A stretch of 56,794 nt of DNA from an uncultured Eubacteriales bacterium. GTDB lineage: Bacteria > Bacillota > Clostridia > Christensenellales > UBA1242. The stretch lies in the NCBI GenBank assembly GCA_948514155.1, contig CAOQYA010000001.1, positions 30,024 through 86,817 on the forward strand, given 5' to 3'. A model generated the notes under the pieces. That model had not been told where the DNA came from. It worked only from the letters and a program-made list of their open reading frames with translations, and did not search any database. Each line of letters opens with the position of its first letter. Within the stretch, counting starts at the first letter, position 1. Below, one piece after another: positions 32,101-38,414 of this stretch. The position numbers and the translations under genes were made by a program.

Positions 32101-34433
32101 CGCTCGTCGGTGTTTTCAACAGTCAAAGTTTCATTGCTGCCAACTCTTTTCACGCTTGGCGCGGTCAGCCTCTCGGCCGCAAGAGCTGCCTCCGCCGCCA
32201 TATGAATGGCCTGCTGGTCCGCTCCTTTTGCCGAAACTCTAACTTTGATTTTATATTCCCTGCCCGCCTCGGCAAAATTAATGGCCTTATCAAAATTAAA
32301 GGTCAATATGTTTTTATCGCCATTTTCGTTGAAAACGCTGCCTTGAGAAATTTCGTCCATAAAAACTTCATATTTGTAGCCAAATTCGCTGGTCCTAATC
32401 TTAAGCACATATCCCGACTTCTCTGCAAGTGCGGCCACACTTCCGTCAAAATCAAGTCGCAGGCCTGGCGCAGAAATAATTTCGGCAAAGAAGAAGTTAT
32501 CTTCGAAGAGTTCTTCGCTCGGCAGAAAATTGTCTTCGTCAAGGCTGATTGCGCGCACTGCAATTTTGTAGTAGCCCGCTTTAAGCGCGGATGTGTGATT
32601 TTGCTGCGTTTTAAACTTTTCGCCGGAAATTTCGCTTGTGAAAGCGCTGTCCGTCTCTGTCAGCAGATATTCAAATTCTGCGCCCTCCATTTCGTTCCAA
32701 CTGTAGGTTCTCGTCTCCAATTTTGACCCACCAAGTTTCTCGCCGCTCGGCGCGTTTAACATGGTCAGTTTTTTTGATGTGCGGCTTTGATATGTGATTT
32801 CGCCGTCAGCATTCGGTCTTGTTGCTAATATGGAAATATTGAAGTCATTCACATTTCCATATTGCGCTTTTGTTATTTTGCCGATGTTAATTAATGTCTG
32901 AGCGTGGCCAATTTGGCATTCCGCCCCATCAACGTCAATTCCATTTATCTGCACTTTGAAATCTGAGGCAAACTCGAGGCTGTCGAATGCCAGCACGCTT
33001 TGTCCTTCTTTAAGCGAATGTGTCACTTTGGAAAACTCGCCAAGCACATAAACGGTCTTGAAAACCGCCTCGTCGCTTCTGAGAACTTCGCTCGCACTTT
33101 GGCCGTCCCATTCAAAAACTCCTCCGTCAAGCGTTGGAAGCGCTTGCACAGAGAAAATATTCTCGCCTGCCTCAAGGTCAAACTCTGTCGTCAGCGACCA
33201 TGCTCCATTTTGCATCTCGCCGTCAAAAACAAATTCCCTTTCTCGGCCGTTTTGTTTAACGATAAATCTTCGGTTATATGGCGAAGTTGTGGAGAATGTG
33301 ACCCTAAGTTTATTACCCACCTTTTCGCATTCAGCGCTAACATTTGCAATTTTCCCAACTGTGCCGGGGAAATATTTAACATTGCCGTTTGCAAGATTAT
33401 TGCCGCCGATTGCTTGATATGTAAGATTGTAAATTCCTTCGCTAAGACCTTGAAGTGGGCTCTTTTGCCCTTTGACTTCAATAATATTGTCCTTCCCGCT
33501 CAAAGCGTCCTGTGCTTTAAACAGATATCGCGTTGCCCCGGCCTCTTCCCAAACAAGTTCGCCGTTTTCAAGACGAGCAATCGTAGTTTTAAGTTTAGAA
33601 ATCTTGCTCTCCACTGTTTTGCTGCTGCCAAGGCTCTCGTCCTTCAATACAAGCGCCGCAGATATTTCGCTGCCTTCGGCATATCCCGAAAAATCACGCT
33701 CCGCCAAGTTGGAAGTGTGCTCACTCTTGATGCCGCCCACTTCAAGTGTCGCGTCGCCCTCGCCTGTCCAAGTGAAAAAGCCCTTTTGCGAGCCAAAAAT
33801 ATTTTCGCTTGTAAAATTAAAGTCGCTCGCGCCCTCAAGCATGTCAAATTTAAAACTTAGAGTGTCGCTATATTTTGAGCCGTCAACAAGTTCATTTGAC
33901 TGGCACTTGACGCTAACTTCATATTCGCCGCTTTCAGCAAGTTGATAGGCGTTTGTCTGGCTGGCCTCAATCTTCTCGCTTCCCGCATGAGAAATTTTAA
34001 CAAGATAGTTTGCTTTAACAATTTCTCCGTCAAGTAAGATTGCGCTCTCGTCCCAAGACAGGAGTCCGTCATTTGAAACTCTTAAATTCGTCGGTGCTGA
34101 AAAAGTGTGTTTAACATACACTTGCATCTGGTCGACCAACACTCCATTCGTCTCGGCAAAGAGGCTCGTCTTTCCCGAGGCTGCCGCAACAAACGCGCCG
34201 CCCTCCGACTTAAAGATAATCTTCTCGTCGCCGGAGACAAACACAACATTTTTCCCGCCGGCAAAATAATCGACCGGATTAAAAACTTCGCCAATGCTAA
34301 GTGTTAACAGCTGCTCACTGAAAGAGCCATAAACAGAAGCGCCCTTCGCGCATCCTGCAAAACAAAAAAGACACATGACCACGGCCGTGATAGAAAAAAT
34401 AAAAGCGCTAATTTTTTTCTTTAGAATTTTCAC
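23178..34433 (-). CDS. Giant surface lipoprotein with FN3/Ig-like repeats and a GLUG-like end
   Basis: 3,751 residues in one uninterrupted frame, about a fifth of the window. The signal peptide ends in the lipobox CFAGC (Cys28), so it is anchored in the membrane and reaches outward. The chain is beta-sandwich modules recognisable by a recurring strand (L/I/F)xW: LSWDES near residue 126, then FTWTGEG, LVWEEAG, YSWNEMEG, LVWQPLM, IVWSDFL, LNWQFEG, ISWPDID, IKWTNST, FTWDNFN, ISWTQSS and LTWKYKY, each followed by fibronectin-III-like strands. Residues about 3,330-3,700 change to short repeats rich in G, N and S (GGIIGFNNS, GGVMLSAFNSS, NTGEIIADNAGGI), the style of GLUG beta-helices. Codon use is like its neighbours. 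The GTG start lies 6 nt after a TAAAAT box. Adhesin or carbohydrate-binding roles are plausible but unproven. Confidence 0.88.
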   Translation of the reverse strand: MKILKKKISAFIFSITAVVMCLFCFAGCAKGASVYGSFSEQLLTLSIGEVFNPVDYFAGGKNVVFVSGDEKIIFKSEGGAFVAAASGKTSLFAETNGVLVDQMQVYVKHTFSAPTNLRVSNDGLLSWDESAILLDGEIVKANYLVKISHAGSEKIEASQTNAYQLAESGEYEVSVKCQSNELVDGSKYSDTLSFKFDMLEGASDFNFTSENIFGSQKGFFTWTGEGDATLEVGGIKSEHTSNLAERDFSGYAEGSEISAALVLKDESLGSSKTVESKISKLKTTIARLENGELVWEEAGATRYLFKAQDALSGKDNIIEVKGQKSPLQGLSEGIYNLTYQAIGGNNLANGNVKYFPGTVGKIANVSAECEKVGNKLRVTFSTTSPYNRRFIVKQNGREREFVFDGEMQNGAWSLTTEFDLEAGENIFSVQALPTLDGGVFEWDGQSASEVLRSDEAVFKTVYVLGEFSKVTHSLKEGQSVLAFDSLEFASDFKVQINGIDVDGAECQIGHAQTLINIGKITKAQYGNVNDFNISILATRPNADGEITYQSRTSKKLTMLNAPSGEKLGGSKLETRTYSWNEMEGAEFEYLLTETDSAFTSEISGEKFKTQQNHTSALKAGYYKIAVRAISLDEDNFLPSEELFEDNFFFAEIISAPGLRLDFDGSVAALAEKSGYVLKIRTSEFGYKYEVFMDEISQGSVFNENGDKNILTFNFDKAINFAEAGREYKIKVRVSAKGADQQAIHMAAEAALAAERLTAPSVKRVGSNETLTVENTDERAELEIFKEGELIAKGQSGKSASVSLKEFDGEFEVKVRAAGYDLFEEYSTDGKTMLSSALTSFKFHRSQTPTELNYKNENISFVHEDRFEKYVCSIEVSSDNGKAQRVFEVDSTLFNLEEAIAKLRGEDEEFNSYFSQKTSIAISIFASVSKEIDGVYYLSSRDARCLYNENSTTLNISKLDEVSLEYDEENNKLVWQPLMADGAIYDVYLGNNRQISITEISESGKMEFALDKYDFTGGAAFDFHVVVRSDNSLRSEPSKKVTLRKITAPKGLSVYRQDEKYFASFKLENSEENYISEIIVNGTSIRKDRVFELMQDKTMLVVKGRKFQENGNKTFYISSAPAEFDIRKIVKGEFEADAKIVDGEIVWSDFLALNANDWSLTTPHQNIAYEIEIFDGSNNLVKTISAISQTKLSLEEKSLLSLVANGYHAALYAYVTSHEVLSGGKSYFGRVLLQENISLRKLEEVKNLTLSLSHEQTGVDGEFAKQILLNWQFEGAASGETIFNILVGGRLVASVSETQFALSQSELSEGENEISVVACSENDISANAVSLKIDVFEKPQISLSDSGVLSITAPATPPATNGFIVELTIDGQKQNIFATSTSLDLQEYIASASGAYSIRVIHRLTSSQFSAVLPNRDIAVLSGDILAQPIINQDATGVSVSSPATGVKFFVRCDEIDFEQEIENNHFDFPDSWESGHYKLVFYVAREGSVQSWTGESAVKDIVIDRVANATEISFTRAENYLDSTISWPDIDSAAGYQFEIYSEDRLVASSGRLEKNSILKSELFARTGALKSGDYTFSFRTLADFENKGQTISKPLDFSVQIMESSVTGISSSAKGEVQFLASSKAAGFHIVAESLADPNLVQHIELASTDRAAVVAGLTGQIKVSVVELATLENEQDSSDKVLLDPEGQHAIFYKLQDIVSIATDAAEGNLIFTTQNDGVSGERDFYAKTTIKGVEYERELAINKTSETTFRVSALKLVENFPIADEGTFNFTVYSVIRGSLRSDEKEYNFEFKFNNGTVTRDKAGELEDYMLIKDTSQSAGQINGLTKIFMRSSVAGTSAWQEHLVDSEQVKGYWLTRTFEQDGMTKVEKYFSKNKIEAEGYVCEEAYGIDITALSADMKEGSREFQIAYITSTEDSDFIVNFYSEKFVYEKMSGPSDVKLDSGNIKWTNSTAANSGFMLYFENEEGEDIIKIQSTDASYYLGEDVKKLGTFTVAVRAVSNVIGRLPSDKIYFTENNLPKEVTKLGPVANEMRVENGALKLEFKDLRQRETEEERRRIDSVEGLIANRNVTTIVETLDIYASALISKVFTHPFNYSMESLKNLRFNLKFINKIDGKIYLTSVEADRLLSRLSDETLNLIFEASENSRILPTLRDQIKKIYQHLTDKRLFGGVATSTFLFDEIGVIEKGVYNKFPARNIPAGMYDIAIQQAGSANSSTLSSEYQTKLENISLSAAPLTMADSAPSESSSGVANKYFVKFQPIEGKTDYMFVLKNKNDLSQVIEYDITFESGKWTRKSFASERDAERVELGLDEEGFVRIALNGEGGLIYETEVKDIYGNAVEIYGQDFSSHIYVRGSESELNGKSESVAITFLKFNISSMAVKGGRFTWDNFNVNGQNYVASVIYKQKNISGEKSTTVPGSQASFAPTDAGEYEYIKFLTQGSFSKFKVVVDSPIYTFENVVKLAAPTVSVKLGRLVVEDSYTNMAFDPRNSKAFVLSNNAGGNKSFDVQKNSEGKFILNRQTGANKNTNDVFGVSERAATVFYAFVNGDSVDERDIAAEGSNLEGFNIAISGLDRNLLLKSESGQVRANKLKLLSGAVKVNEKGDISWTQSSGGADESEIGEGLQILYEIEIEYYFERSSGWEINEQHTKRLISSSTTLKAGEIVDPIPSLETKYKIYIRPNIYRRTSAGDVETIEGETFVLADGAQYTSGAFVLEGELRSTGIDLIERSQSVSDFAIINEGFDEQRTSLRDGTLTWKYKYESEKDTMDVAFEITAIAPNSERILLDGKVAMSEGEDENGFRDFTFEIDPDIQLSPELGYNYEIVAVERMAQDDSASSSERPSLNKIASRVTSLNVKNVRMLPQIKDSDFSTDREGSNVHTIDFSRYFASLSNLQSNVAIEVRYFDKTMEEEKVKFLTSSNKVLKIKISDDTSSEEAGENTIVFNEGENIELELLPKPFKKNDILKSNKATTINLQTIDWSNDDLYFFDDRTQTFYWTFGVKYADKTSAQAQIFVKNEEGEILPLGIKNGETIGGIQNISSNNKIAIWHENTSLPRAIRYVEAQRVHIKDGKAYVETSGLTANIYAHAQDTNAIATISKADGEFELGFKAWALKTRLAIDQGEKEYYIPLNAINKLSQSDYKAAKDCAYYIDENCTSPVSVPKATMLSVQNFNSALSYQEVSYLGGATIYLKTTDILHYLTQDERYFENVDKQKIRFKVSFTTMFVLNEGTMTYTTTAERQHDNIPFGRLSYSPFNGIPVDERGIYVTSFEPTMSGTISNFSVQVRKSENNLLSKSLERYAGAKKGEFEFNLFGSGSGDASGKYGMGPYQITNEAQLANITYRSVKKDYHLSYKEKVIIRWRQGNGGGYIRNDMSFKEVVESDKVFYFEQASNLDVTVTDGFYIDQPFVGSYNGNNYAIKVTIASIENLNSPIQSRIATAVGEGSSAVEFTRGAALFKEIGKGGKLSNINVDFDFTLSQSMSSKIGTGEALVGGLVLQNGGEMSSITVRSSAVKFDYRIMAGGKLAISPLIGENKGVANSLASRANVKISNTFTTGAQNFYYGGIIGFNNSVAGKVQGAENQGEMDINFSSNRNGTVMAGGVMLSAFNSSVEMAFNNNASVKAVSKNGTAFAAGCIVHAYNSSVYSSVNTGEIIADNAGGIMFNMLGAQIGTLVGMGKVNGRIDSLLAKSGTVNSAGKCYIYGSYNPPSTITSNYERITSDKTITCKDNVHKIVITYSSLTSYSVEIKV

Positions 34434-34439
34434 GCTTTT

Positions 34440-34469
34440 ATTTTAACACTTTTTGAAAAGTTTTATCAA
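34440..34469 (-). promoter_or_regulatory. Promoter of the giant lipoprotein gene, leaderless
   Basis: Minus strand TTGATA (34469-34464), 18-nt spacer, TAAAAT (34445-34440), AAAAGC, GTG. No Shine-Dalgarno precedes the start codon. Confidence 0.65.
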
Positions 34470-34506
34470 ATATTTTTAATATAAATATATAAAATAAATA
34501 AAAAAT

Positions 34507-35334
34507 CTAAATATATTTTTTCGCCCATTCTATCTTGCAAATAAATTGTTTGTTTTCAAGATATTCGAATTGTTTATTTATTTTTTTAATTTTTAATGAA
34601 AAACAATGTAATTTTTGATAATTTTCTTTATATTTTCTGTTAATTTCATTTTTTCCATATTTTCCGTCGCCCAAAATCGGGTATCCGAGAAACGCAAGGT
34701 GCGCCCTGATTTGGTGCGTTCTTCCTGTCAAAAGTTCGGCCACAACAAGGCTTGTTTCTTCGCCGGCCTTAATTGTTGTAAATTTTGTCTCAATTTTAAC
34801 AGACTTCTGAACAAAGTTGTTAAACACCCTCACTTCGCTTCTTGCCGCGTCTTTCACAAGATAGGCAGAAAGCACCGTCCCGTCAAAATTTGGTCGGCCG
34901 GCCACCTCGCAAACATATTTTTTCTCCACATTTTTGGCCTTAAACGCCTCTTTTAGCGCTTTTTCAGCCTCTTCGGTCTTTGCCATAATCATAACGCCGG
35001 TGGTGTTGCGGTCAAGTCTGTGCACAGCACGCGCGCCCTTTATCGCGCCCTCCAAACTGTTTTCTCCCTGCACTTCAATTTCAGCGCCTTTGTTTAGAAC
35101 AATAACATTTTCGTCTTCAAAAAGAATTTCAAACTTGGGCTTAGGAAGAGTTGCAGCAAAAACAACAGCAGTTTTTCCCGCTGGCAAAACATCGTCTTCC
35201 CCACATCTTTGTCCGTCAATTTTAACATCACGATTTTTAATAATTTTATTTGTCTCCGCTTTTGAAAAGCCATAATTTAATAAAAAATCACGAATTTTTT
35301 GATTTTTTTTAATTTTTATTTCTATTTTTTCCAT
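34507..35334 (-). CDS. RluA-family RNA pseudouridine synthase
   Basis: 275 residues. An N-terminal S4-like RNA-binding domain (KIRDFLLNYGFSKAETNKIIKNRDVKIDG) is followed by the catalytic domain with the active-site motif RAVHRLDRNTTG (catalytic Asp), the KKYVCEVAG strand and LLTGRTHQIRAHLAFLGYPILGD. It isomerises uridine to pseudouridine in rRNA or tRNA; the exact target cannot be told. The last 40 codons are markedly A+T rich. GAAGGA precedes ATG. It is divergent from yabP. Confidence 0.92.
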   Translation of the reverse strand: MEKIEIKIKKNQKIRDFLLNYGFSKAETNKIIKNRDVKIDGQRCGEDDVLPAGKTAVVFAATLPKPKFEILFEDENVIVLNKGAEIEVQGENSLEGAIKGARAVHRLDRNTTGVMIMAKTEEAEKALKEAFKAKNVEKKYVCEVAGRPNFDGTVLSAYLVKDAARSEVRVFNNFVQKSVKIETKFTTIKAGEETSLVVAELLTGRTHQIRAHLAFLGYPILGDGKYGKNEINRKYKENYQKLHCFSLKIKKINKQFEYLENKQFICKIEWAKKYI

Positions 35335-35423
35335 TTTATTTTTCCTTCAAATAAATTATATCATAAAAATAAATTTAAATCATATTATTTTCCATTAAAA
35401 AATATATTTTTATTGGAGGGAAT

Positions 35424-35675
35424 ATGAACGACATTATTTCTATCGAAAATCGAAATCAAATATCAATTAAAGGTGCAACAAAAGTTTCGTCTTCAACTCA
35501 AAATCAAGCAGTTGTCGAGGTGGGAGATTGCACAATCGTAATAAGCGGCTCGGGGCTGGAGGTTAAAAAACTCGACCTCGACAACAAAGAAGTTTCTTTT
35601 GCGGGCAAGATATCGAATCTTAAATTCACCTCTCGTGGCGAAAAGCAATCTTTAATGAAAAGGATATTTAAATAA
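35424..35675 (+). CDS. yabP: Sporulation protein YabP
   Basis: 83 residues matching the YabP/YqfC family, small beta-rich proteins required for spore formation. The family centre (RNQISIKGATKVSSS, VVEVGDCTIVISGSGLEVKKLDLDNKEVSFAGKI) is clear. TTGGAGGG lies before ATG. The stop and the yabQ start share TAATG, so translation is coupled. In Bacillus the order is yabP-yabQ-divIC-yabR-spoIIE; here the spoIIE part lies 30 kb away. Confidence 0.9.
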   Translation: MNDIISIENRNQISIKGATKVSSSTQNQAVVEVGDCTIVISGSGLEVKKLDLDNKEVSFAGKISNLKFTSRGEKQSLMKRIFK

Positions 35676-36019
35676 TGCTATATGAAACATTGGGTCAGCC
35701 GCTCGTTTTTCTTTGTATGCTTGGCGGGGGCTGTGCTGCCGGAGTGCTGTTCGACGGCGCAAAATTTTTGACCAAACTTTGCAAAGACAACAAAATTCTA
35801 AGTCACACACTATTTTTTGTGGCAACCCTGTGCGCGGGGGCAATTTTCTATCTTGTTAATCTTGCTGTAAATTTTGGGCAATTTAGATTTTATACAATCG
35901 CCTCATTCATATGCGCGATAATTTTAGAGCAAATTTCTATTGGAAAACTTTTTGCAAAACTTGCCAATAAATGCTATAATCGTTTTCATGGAAGAGGCAA
36001 AAAAGAAAAAAACTCTTAA
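35675..36019 (+). CDS. yabQ: Spore cortex biosynthesis membrane protein YabQ
   Basis: 114 residues with three or four membrane spans and the YabQ opening QPLVFLCMLGGGCAAGVLFDGAKF. YabQ is a forespore-outer-membrane protein needed for cortex synthesis. It overlaps yabP by one base and contains the promoter and start of the next short gene in its 3' end. Confidence 0.88.
   Translation: MLYETLGQPLVFLCMLGGGCAAGVLFDGAKFLTKLCKDNKILSHTLFFVATLCAGAIFYLVNLAVNFGQFRFYTIASFICAIILEQISIGKLFAKLANKCYNRFHGRGKKEKNS
35952..35980 (+). promoter_or_regulatory. Promoter inside yabQ, leaderless for the next gene
   Basis: TTGCAA (35952-35957), 17-nt spacer, TATAAT (35975-35980), then 7 nt to ATG 35988. It would allow the third gene to be expressed outside sporulation. 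Confidence 0.65.
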
Positions 36020-36167
36020 AATATTATCTTGGTGCTTGTTAGCGGTGGCCATTGCTGCCATAATAGTTATGAGCATCGTCTCTAGCGTGCTGAAAGATAA
36101 AGCGGACGACATAAACAAAGACAACAGCCAAATTGAGGAGATTTTGCCACCTCAAACAAGCGAGTAA
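35988..36167 (+). CDS. Short single-span protein in the divIC position
   Basis: 59 residues: basic start MEEAKKKKTLK, one membrane span (about 13-34), then a short polar helix KADDINKDNSQIEEIL. Its place after yabQ is that of divIC/ftsB in Bacillus, and the topology (short cytosolic end, one span, start of a coiled coil) agrees, but DivIC is about 120 residues and the periplasmic-side coil is mostly missing. It may be a very short DivIC-like protein or unrelated. It overlaps yabQ by 32 bp and the cvpA-like gene's end by 16 bp, and has no ribosome-binding site. Confidence 0.55.
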   Translation: MEEAKKKKTLKILSWCLLAVAIAAIIVMSIVSSVLKDKADDINKDNSQIEEILPPQTSE

Positions 36168-36880
36168 AAGGCGCTTATCACCCTGTCGCCAAAATTTTGA
36201 TAGAAGATTGAAGAAAGATAGCCGCCTTCAATCTTTTTTATTATCCAGTCGGAAAGCACAAACTGACTGACAAGCAGCATGATTGAAACGATAAGAAAAT
36301 ATATAACTATCCCAAGCGTCAGACCAAAAAGAAAGCCAAGCACCCTGTCGGTCACCTTTAAAAATGGCAGTCTCACCATTTTAAGCGTGATTATCTGCAA
36401 AATTTTAACAATCACATAGAAAATAATCGCGAGCAAAGCAAAAACAACAAATCTGATTGCAAACGAGTAGAGCGGCCGAGAAACTATGCGGGAGATTGTG
36501 AACTTTCCTTCAAAGTTCGTTTTTTCCACAAGTTTAACAAGCACACTCTTTGCATATAATGGAATGTCAGAGGTTTTGATGTATGCAAGCATTTTGTCTT
36601 GCTCTGAAAACTCTATATTAGCAAAATTTTCGTCAAGCGCCTCCACCACCGACTGAACAGCACCTGAAATGGGCGCTTGCAAAAAACTTTTCTCCTCTGC
36701 CAGGTGGCTGACACTGGGCGTAAGCGCAAAGGCCGCCCCAATTGCAACAACAAAGCCGAGCAGCGAAAAAACGCTTCTCAAAAAGCCTTTAAAAGTGCCG
36801 CCAACTGAAAATGCGGCAAGAATGGCGATTAAAATGGCATTCACAAAATAGTTTTTGCCTACTAAAAAAAATTTTTGCAC
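36152..36880 (-). CDS. CvpA-family membrane protein
   Basis: 242 residues. Hydrophobic spans at about 13-32, 35-55, 135-158 and 178-205, with the CvpA motif GGTFKGFLRSVFSLLGFVVAIGAAF after the first span and the matching FLFGLTLGIVIYFLIVS near the end. CvpA-type proteins are linked with envelope homeostasis and, in E. coli, colicin V secretion; no specific role is visible here. The start GTG at 36880 is uncertain; it has no Shine-Dalgarno and a later GTG (in YFVNAIL) is possible. Confidence 0.75.
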   Translation of the reverse strand: MQKFFLVGKNYFVNAILIAILAAFSVGGTFKGFLRSVFSLLGFVVAIGAAFALTPSVSHLAEEKSFLQAPISGAVQSVVEALDENFANIEFSEQDKMLAYIKTSDIPLYAKSVLVKLVEKTNFEGKFTISRIVSRPLYSFAIRFVVFALLAIIFYVIVKILQIITLKMVRLPFLKVTDRVLGFLFGLTLGIVIYFLIVSIMLLVSQFVLSDWIIKKIEGGYLSSIFYQNFGDRVISAFYSLV

Positions 36881-36887
36881 AAAATAA

Positions 36888-36916
36888 TTGACAATTTAGT
36901 TTTCAAATGATATTAT
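36888..36916 (+). promoter_or_regulatory. Promoter of the tRNA-Asn repeat array
   Basis: TTGACA (36888-36893), 17-nt spacer, TATTAT (36911-36916). It reads into the 440-bp repeat region and tRNA-Asn; no protein-coding gene lies in between. Confidence 0.75.
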
Positions 36917-36974
36917 AACTAACGCAAACAGCAATTTTCTCCCTCCCTATGGCTGGTTGCAAAGCACAAAAGAT

Positions 36975-36999
36975 TGCGATTAGCCCGATGCTAATCGCA
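36975..36999 (+). other. Ten-bp perfect RNA hairpin in the array leader
   Basis: TGCGATTAGC, loop CCGAT, GCTAATCGCA. No T-run follows, so it is not an intrinsic terminator. It lies about 50 nt after the expected transcription start. Confidence 0.6.
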
Positions 37000-37037
37000 C
37001 AATCAAACGCTTTAATATGCCTTCTCACCAAAAGTGA

Positions 37038-37365
37038 GCACGAGGCTGAACGCGTTAGCGTATGGAGCACGAGCGAAATTAGACAAATAAGTCAGTTAAC
37101 TGTTTTGGCGTTTCCAAAAACACAATTCAAGAGACCTCGATATCTTAAGTGGTGAGCACGAGGCTGAACGCGTTAGCGTATGGAGCGTAAGCGGAATTAA
37201 ACCGATAGTCGGTTAACCAGACGAGTGCTCCAGTAATACAATTTAATATGCCTCCTTAGCTCAGCGGTGGGCACGAGGCTGAACGAGTTAGCGCACGGAG
37301 CGTAAGCGAAGTTAAACCGATAGGTCGGTTAACCAGACGAGTGCTCCAGTAATACAATTTAATAT
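37038..37365 (+). repeat. Three tandem 115-118-bp units made of tRNA-Asn pieces
   Basis: Units start at 37038, 37156 and 37271 with GCACGAGGCTGAACG. The last two are nearly identical; 37210-37270 equals 37326-37386 exactly (61 bp). Each contains a sense piece like tRNA positions 33-48 (AAACCGATAGGTCG in the third), an inverted piece complementary to the D-arm/anticodon region (37210-37231 and 37326-37347 against 37385-37405, one bulge and one mismatch), a spacer CAGTAATACAATTTAATAT, and the tRNA 5' end. The first unit is diverged. No coding frame. Confidence 0.85.
37250..37270 (+). pseudogene. Detached tRNA-Asn 5' end (21 nt)
   Basis: Identical to tRNA-Asn bases 37366-37386 (acceptor strand and D-stem), after which the sequence turns into repeat unit 3. 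It cannot form a tRNA. Confidence 0.85.
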
Positions 37366-37440
<75 letters not shown>

Positions 37441-37442
37441 TT

Positions 37443-37467
37443 AAAGTCGCATTCGCGACTTTTTTTA
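37443..37467 (+). terminator. Terminator after tRNA-Asn
   Basis: AAAGTCGC, ATTC, GCGACTTT followed by TTTTT; perfect 8-bp stem. Confidence 0.85.
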
Positions 37468-37480
37468 TTTAACTTTTAGA

Positions 37481-37597
37481 ATTCGAACCTGCGGTTCGCC
37501 CGCAAGCGGCGGGGCACGCTTTCGCTTAGCCCGTGCTCGGGGAAAACGCAGACACCGCTGCCTTTTCTGTTTCCCTCGCACCCTACAGGGGGCGCCA
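37481..37597 (+). repeat. Inverted repeat-unit relic ending in a tRNA-Asn 3' end
   Basis: ATTCGAACCT (37481-37490) is the reverse complement of the tRNA T-loop (37415-37424). A GAGCACG-type segment follows in inverted orientation (CCGTGCTCGG at 37531-37540). Bases 37582-37597 equal the tRNA 3' end 37425-37440, including CCA. No gene is present in 37441-37702. Confidence 0.7.
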
Positions 37598-37604
37598 GAT
37601 TACG

Positions 37605-37632
37605 ACAGGCTTGGAAAAAGCCTGTTTTTTTT
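37605..37632 (+). terminator. Second terminator, after the tRNA 3' fragment
   Basis: ACAGGCTT, GGAAA, AAGCCTGT followed by T; it mirrors the tRNA-terminator arrangement 160 bp upstream. Confidence 0.75.
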
Positions 37633-37656
37633 ATCATTTTCACTCAAATTTGCATA

Positions 37657-37685
37657 TTGACATTTTGACAGGGTTATGATAAAAT
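37657..37685 (+). promoter_or_regulatory. Promoter of gene 37703
   Basis: TTGACA (37657-37662; a second TTGACA at 37665), 17-nt spacer, TAAAAT (37680-37685). Confidence 0.65.
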
Positions 37686-37702
37686 TGTGGCGAGGTTAAA
37701 AA

Positions 37703-38383
37703 ATGAAATATAACTTTGAATTTCGTAAAACTGATAAAATTAAGTCATCCAATCAGGCTCTGTATGTTCCCGGGTCAAAATTGGAAGAGTTCGAGCACCC
37801 TTCTGTGGAAATTCCTTTTTCGTGCAAAGGTTCGATTATCATGCGTCATGGCCGCGGCACAAAAATGAAGCTTCAACTTGAAGGCATGCCAAAAAGAGAG
37901 TTCATTTTCTCACATGCCGTGAAAGAGGTCACTCTTGATAAACTTGACCCTCGAGAATATTTGGCTTTAAAATGCGCAGTCATTTCAATGCTTCAGGACA
38001 CTTTTAGCGCCAAGTCTTTTGCGTATTCAATACTTAAAGCCGAAACTGTTCTTAAAAAACTTCCTGCAGGTTTTCTAAAGGACGCAGAAATAAACAGCGA
38101 ATATAAAAGTTTGATGTCTCGACTTGTTGCATCAAAATCAACAAAAACAATCAACAAAAGTAAAGTTGACGATGTTAAGCGTGTAACTGGGGGTTATCAA
38201 TATAAACTTGACACCAAATATTACAACCCACGAATTGAAAGCCTAGACACTTTAAAACGCGCGAGAGACGAAATGAAAACATATGACTATCAAGAATTTG
38301 TTCAAGAGCAAGAACAAGCCAAAGCGCAAAAAGAGAGATATGTTAACGAAGAATATTCGAGACAGGACCCACATGTTCTATAA
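37703..38383 (+). CDS. Conserved-looking soluble protein of unknown function
   Basis: 226 residues, no signal peptide or membrane span. The N-terminal third is beta-rich (SVEIPFSCKGSIIMRHGRG, KMKLQLEGMPKREFIFSH), the middle is helical (DPREYLALKCAVISMLQDTF), and the C-terminus is strongly charged and helical (FVQEQEQAKAQKERYVNEEYSRQ). I recognise no family. It has its own promoter, a GAGG site before ATG and a strong terminator, so it is a monocistronic gene between the tRNA-Asn array and asnS. Confidence 0.65.
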   Translation: MKYNFEFRKTDKIKSSNQALYVPGSKLEEFEHPSVEIPFSCKGSIIMRHGRGTKMKLQLEGMPKREFIFSHAVKEVTLDKLDPREYLALKCAVISMLQDTFSAKSFAYSILKAETVLKKLPAGFLKDAEINSEYKSLMSRLVASKSTKTINKSKVDDVKRVTGGYQYKLDTKYYNPRIESLDTLKRARDEMKTYDYQEFVQEQEQAKAQKERYVNEEYSRQDPHVL

Positions 38384-38388
38384 GAAAA

Positions 38389-38413
38389 AACAAGGCTGAC
38401 GCCTTGTTTTTTT
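38389..38413. terminator. Bidirectional terminator before asnS end
   Basis: ACAAGGC, TGAC, GCCTTGTTTTTTT with an A-tract on the left; between convergent genes. Confidence 0.85.
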
Positions 38414-38414
38414 G

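Noticed and set aside
33000..33860. Plus-strand ORF of 286 codons opposite the giant gene
   Set aside because: It is a shadow in a repetitive gene; it has no ribosome-binding site and cysteine/lysine-rich nonsense composition, and the minus frame is far longer and has clear domains.
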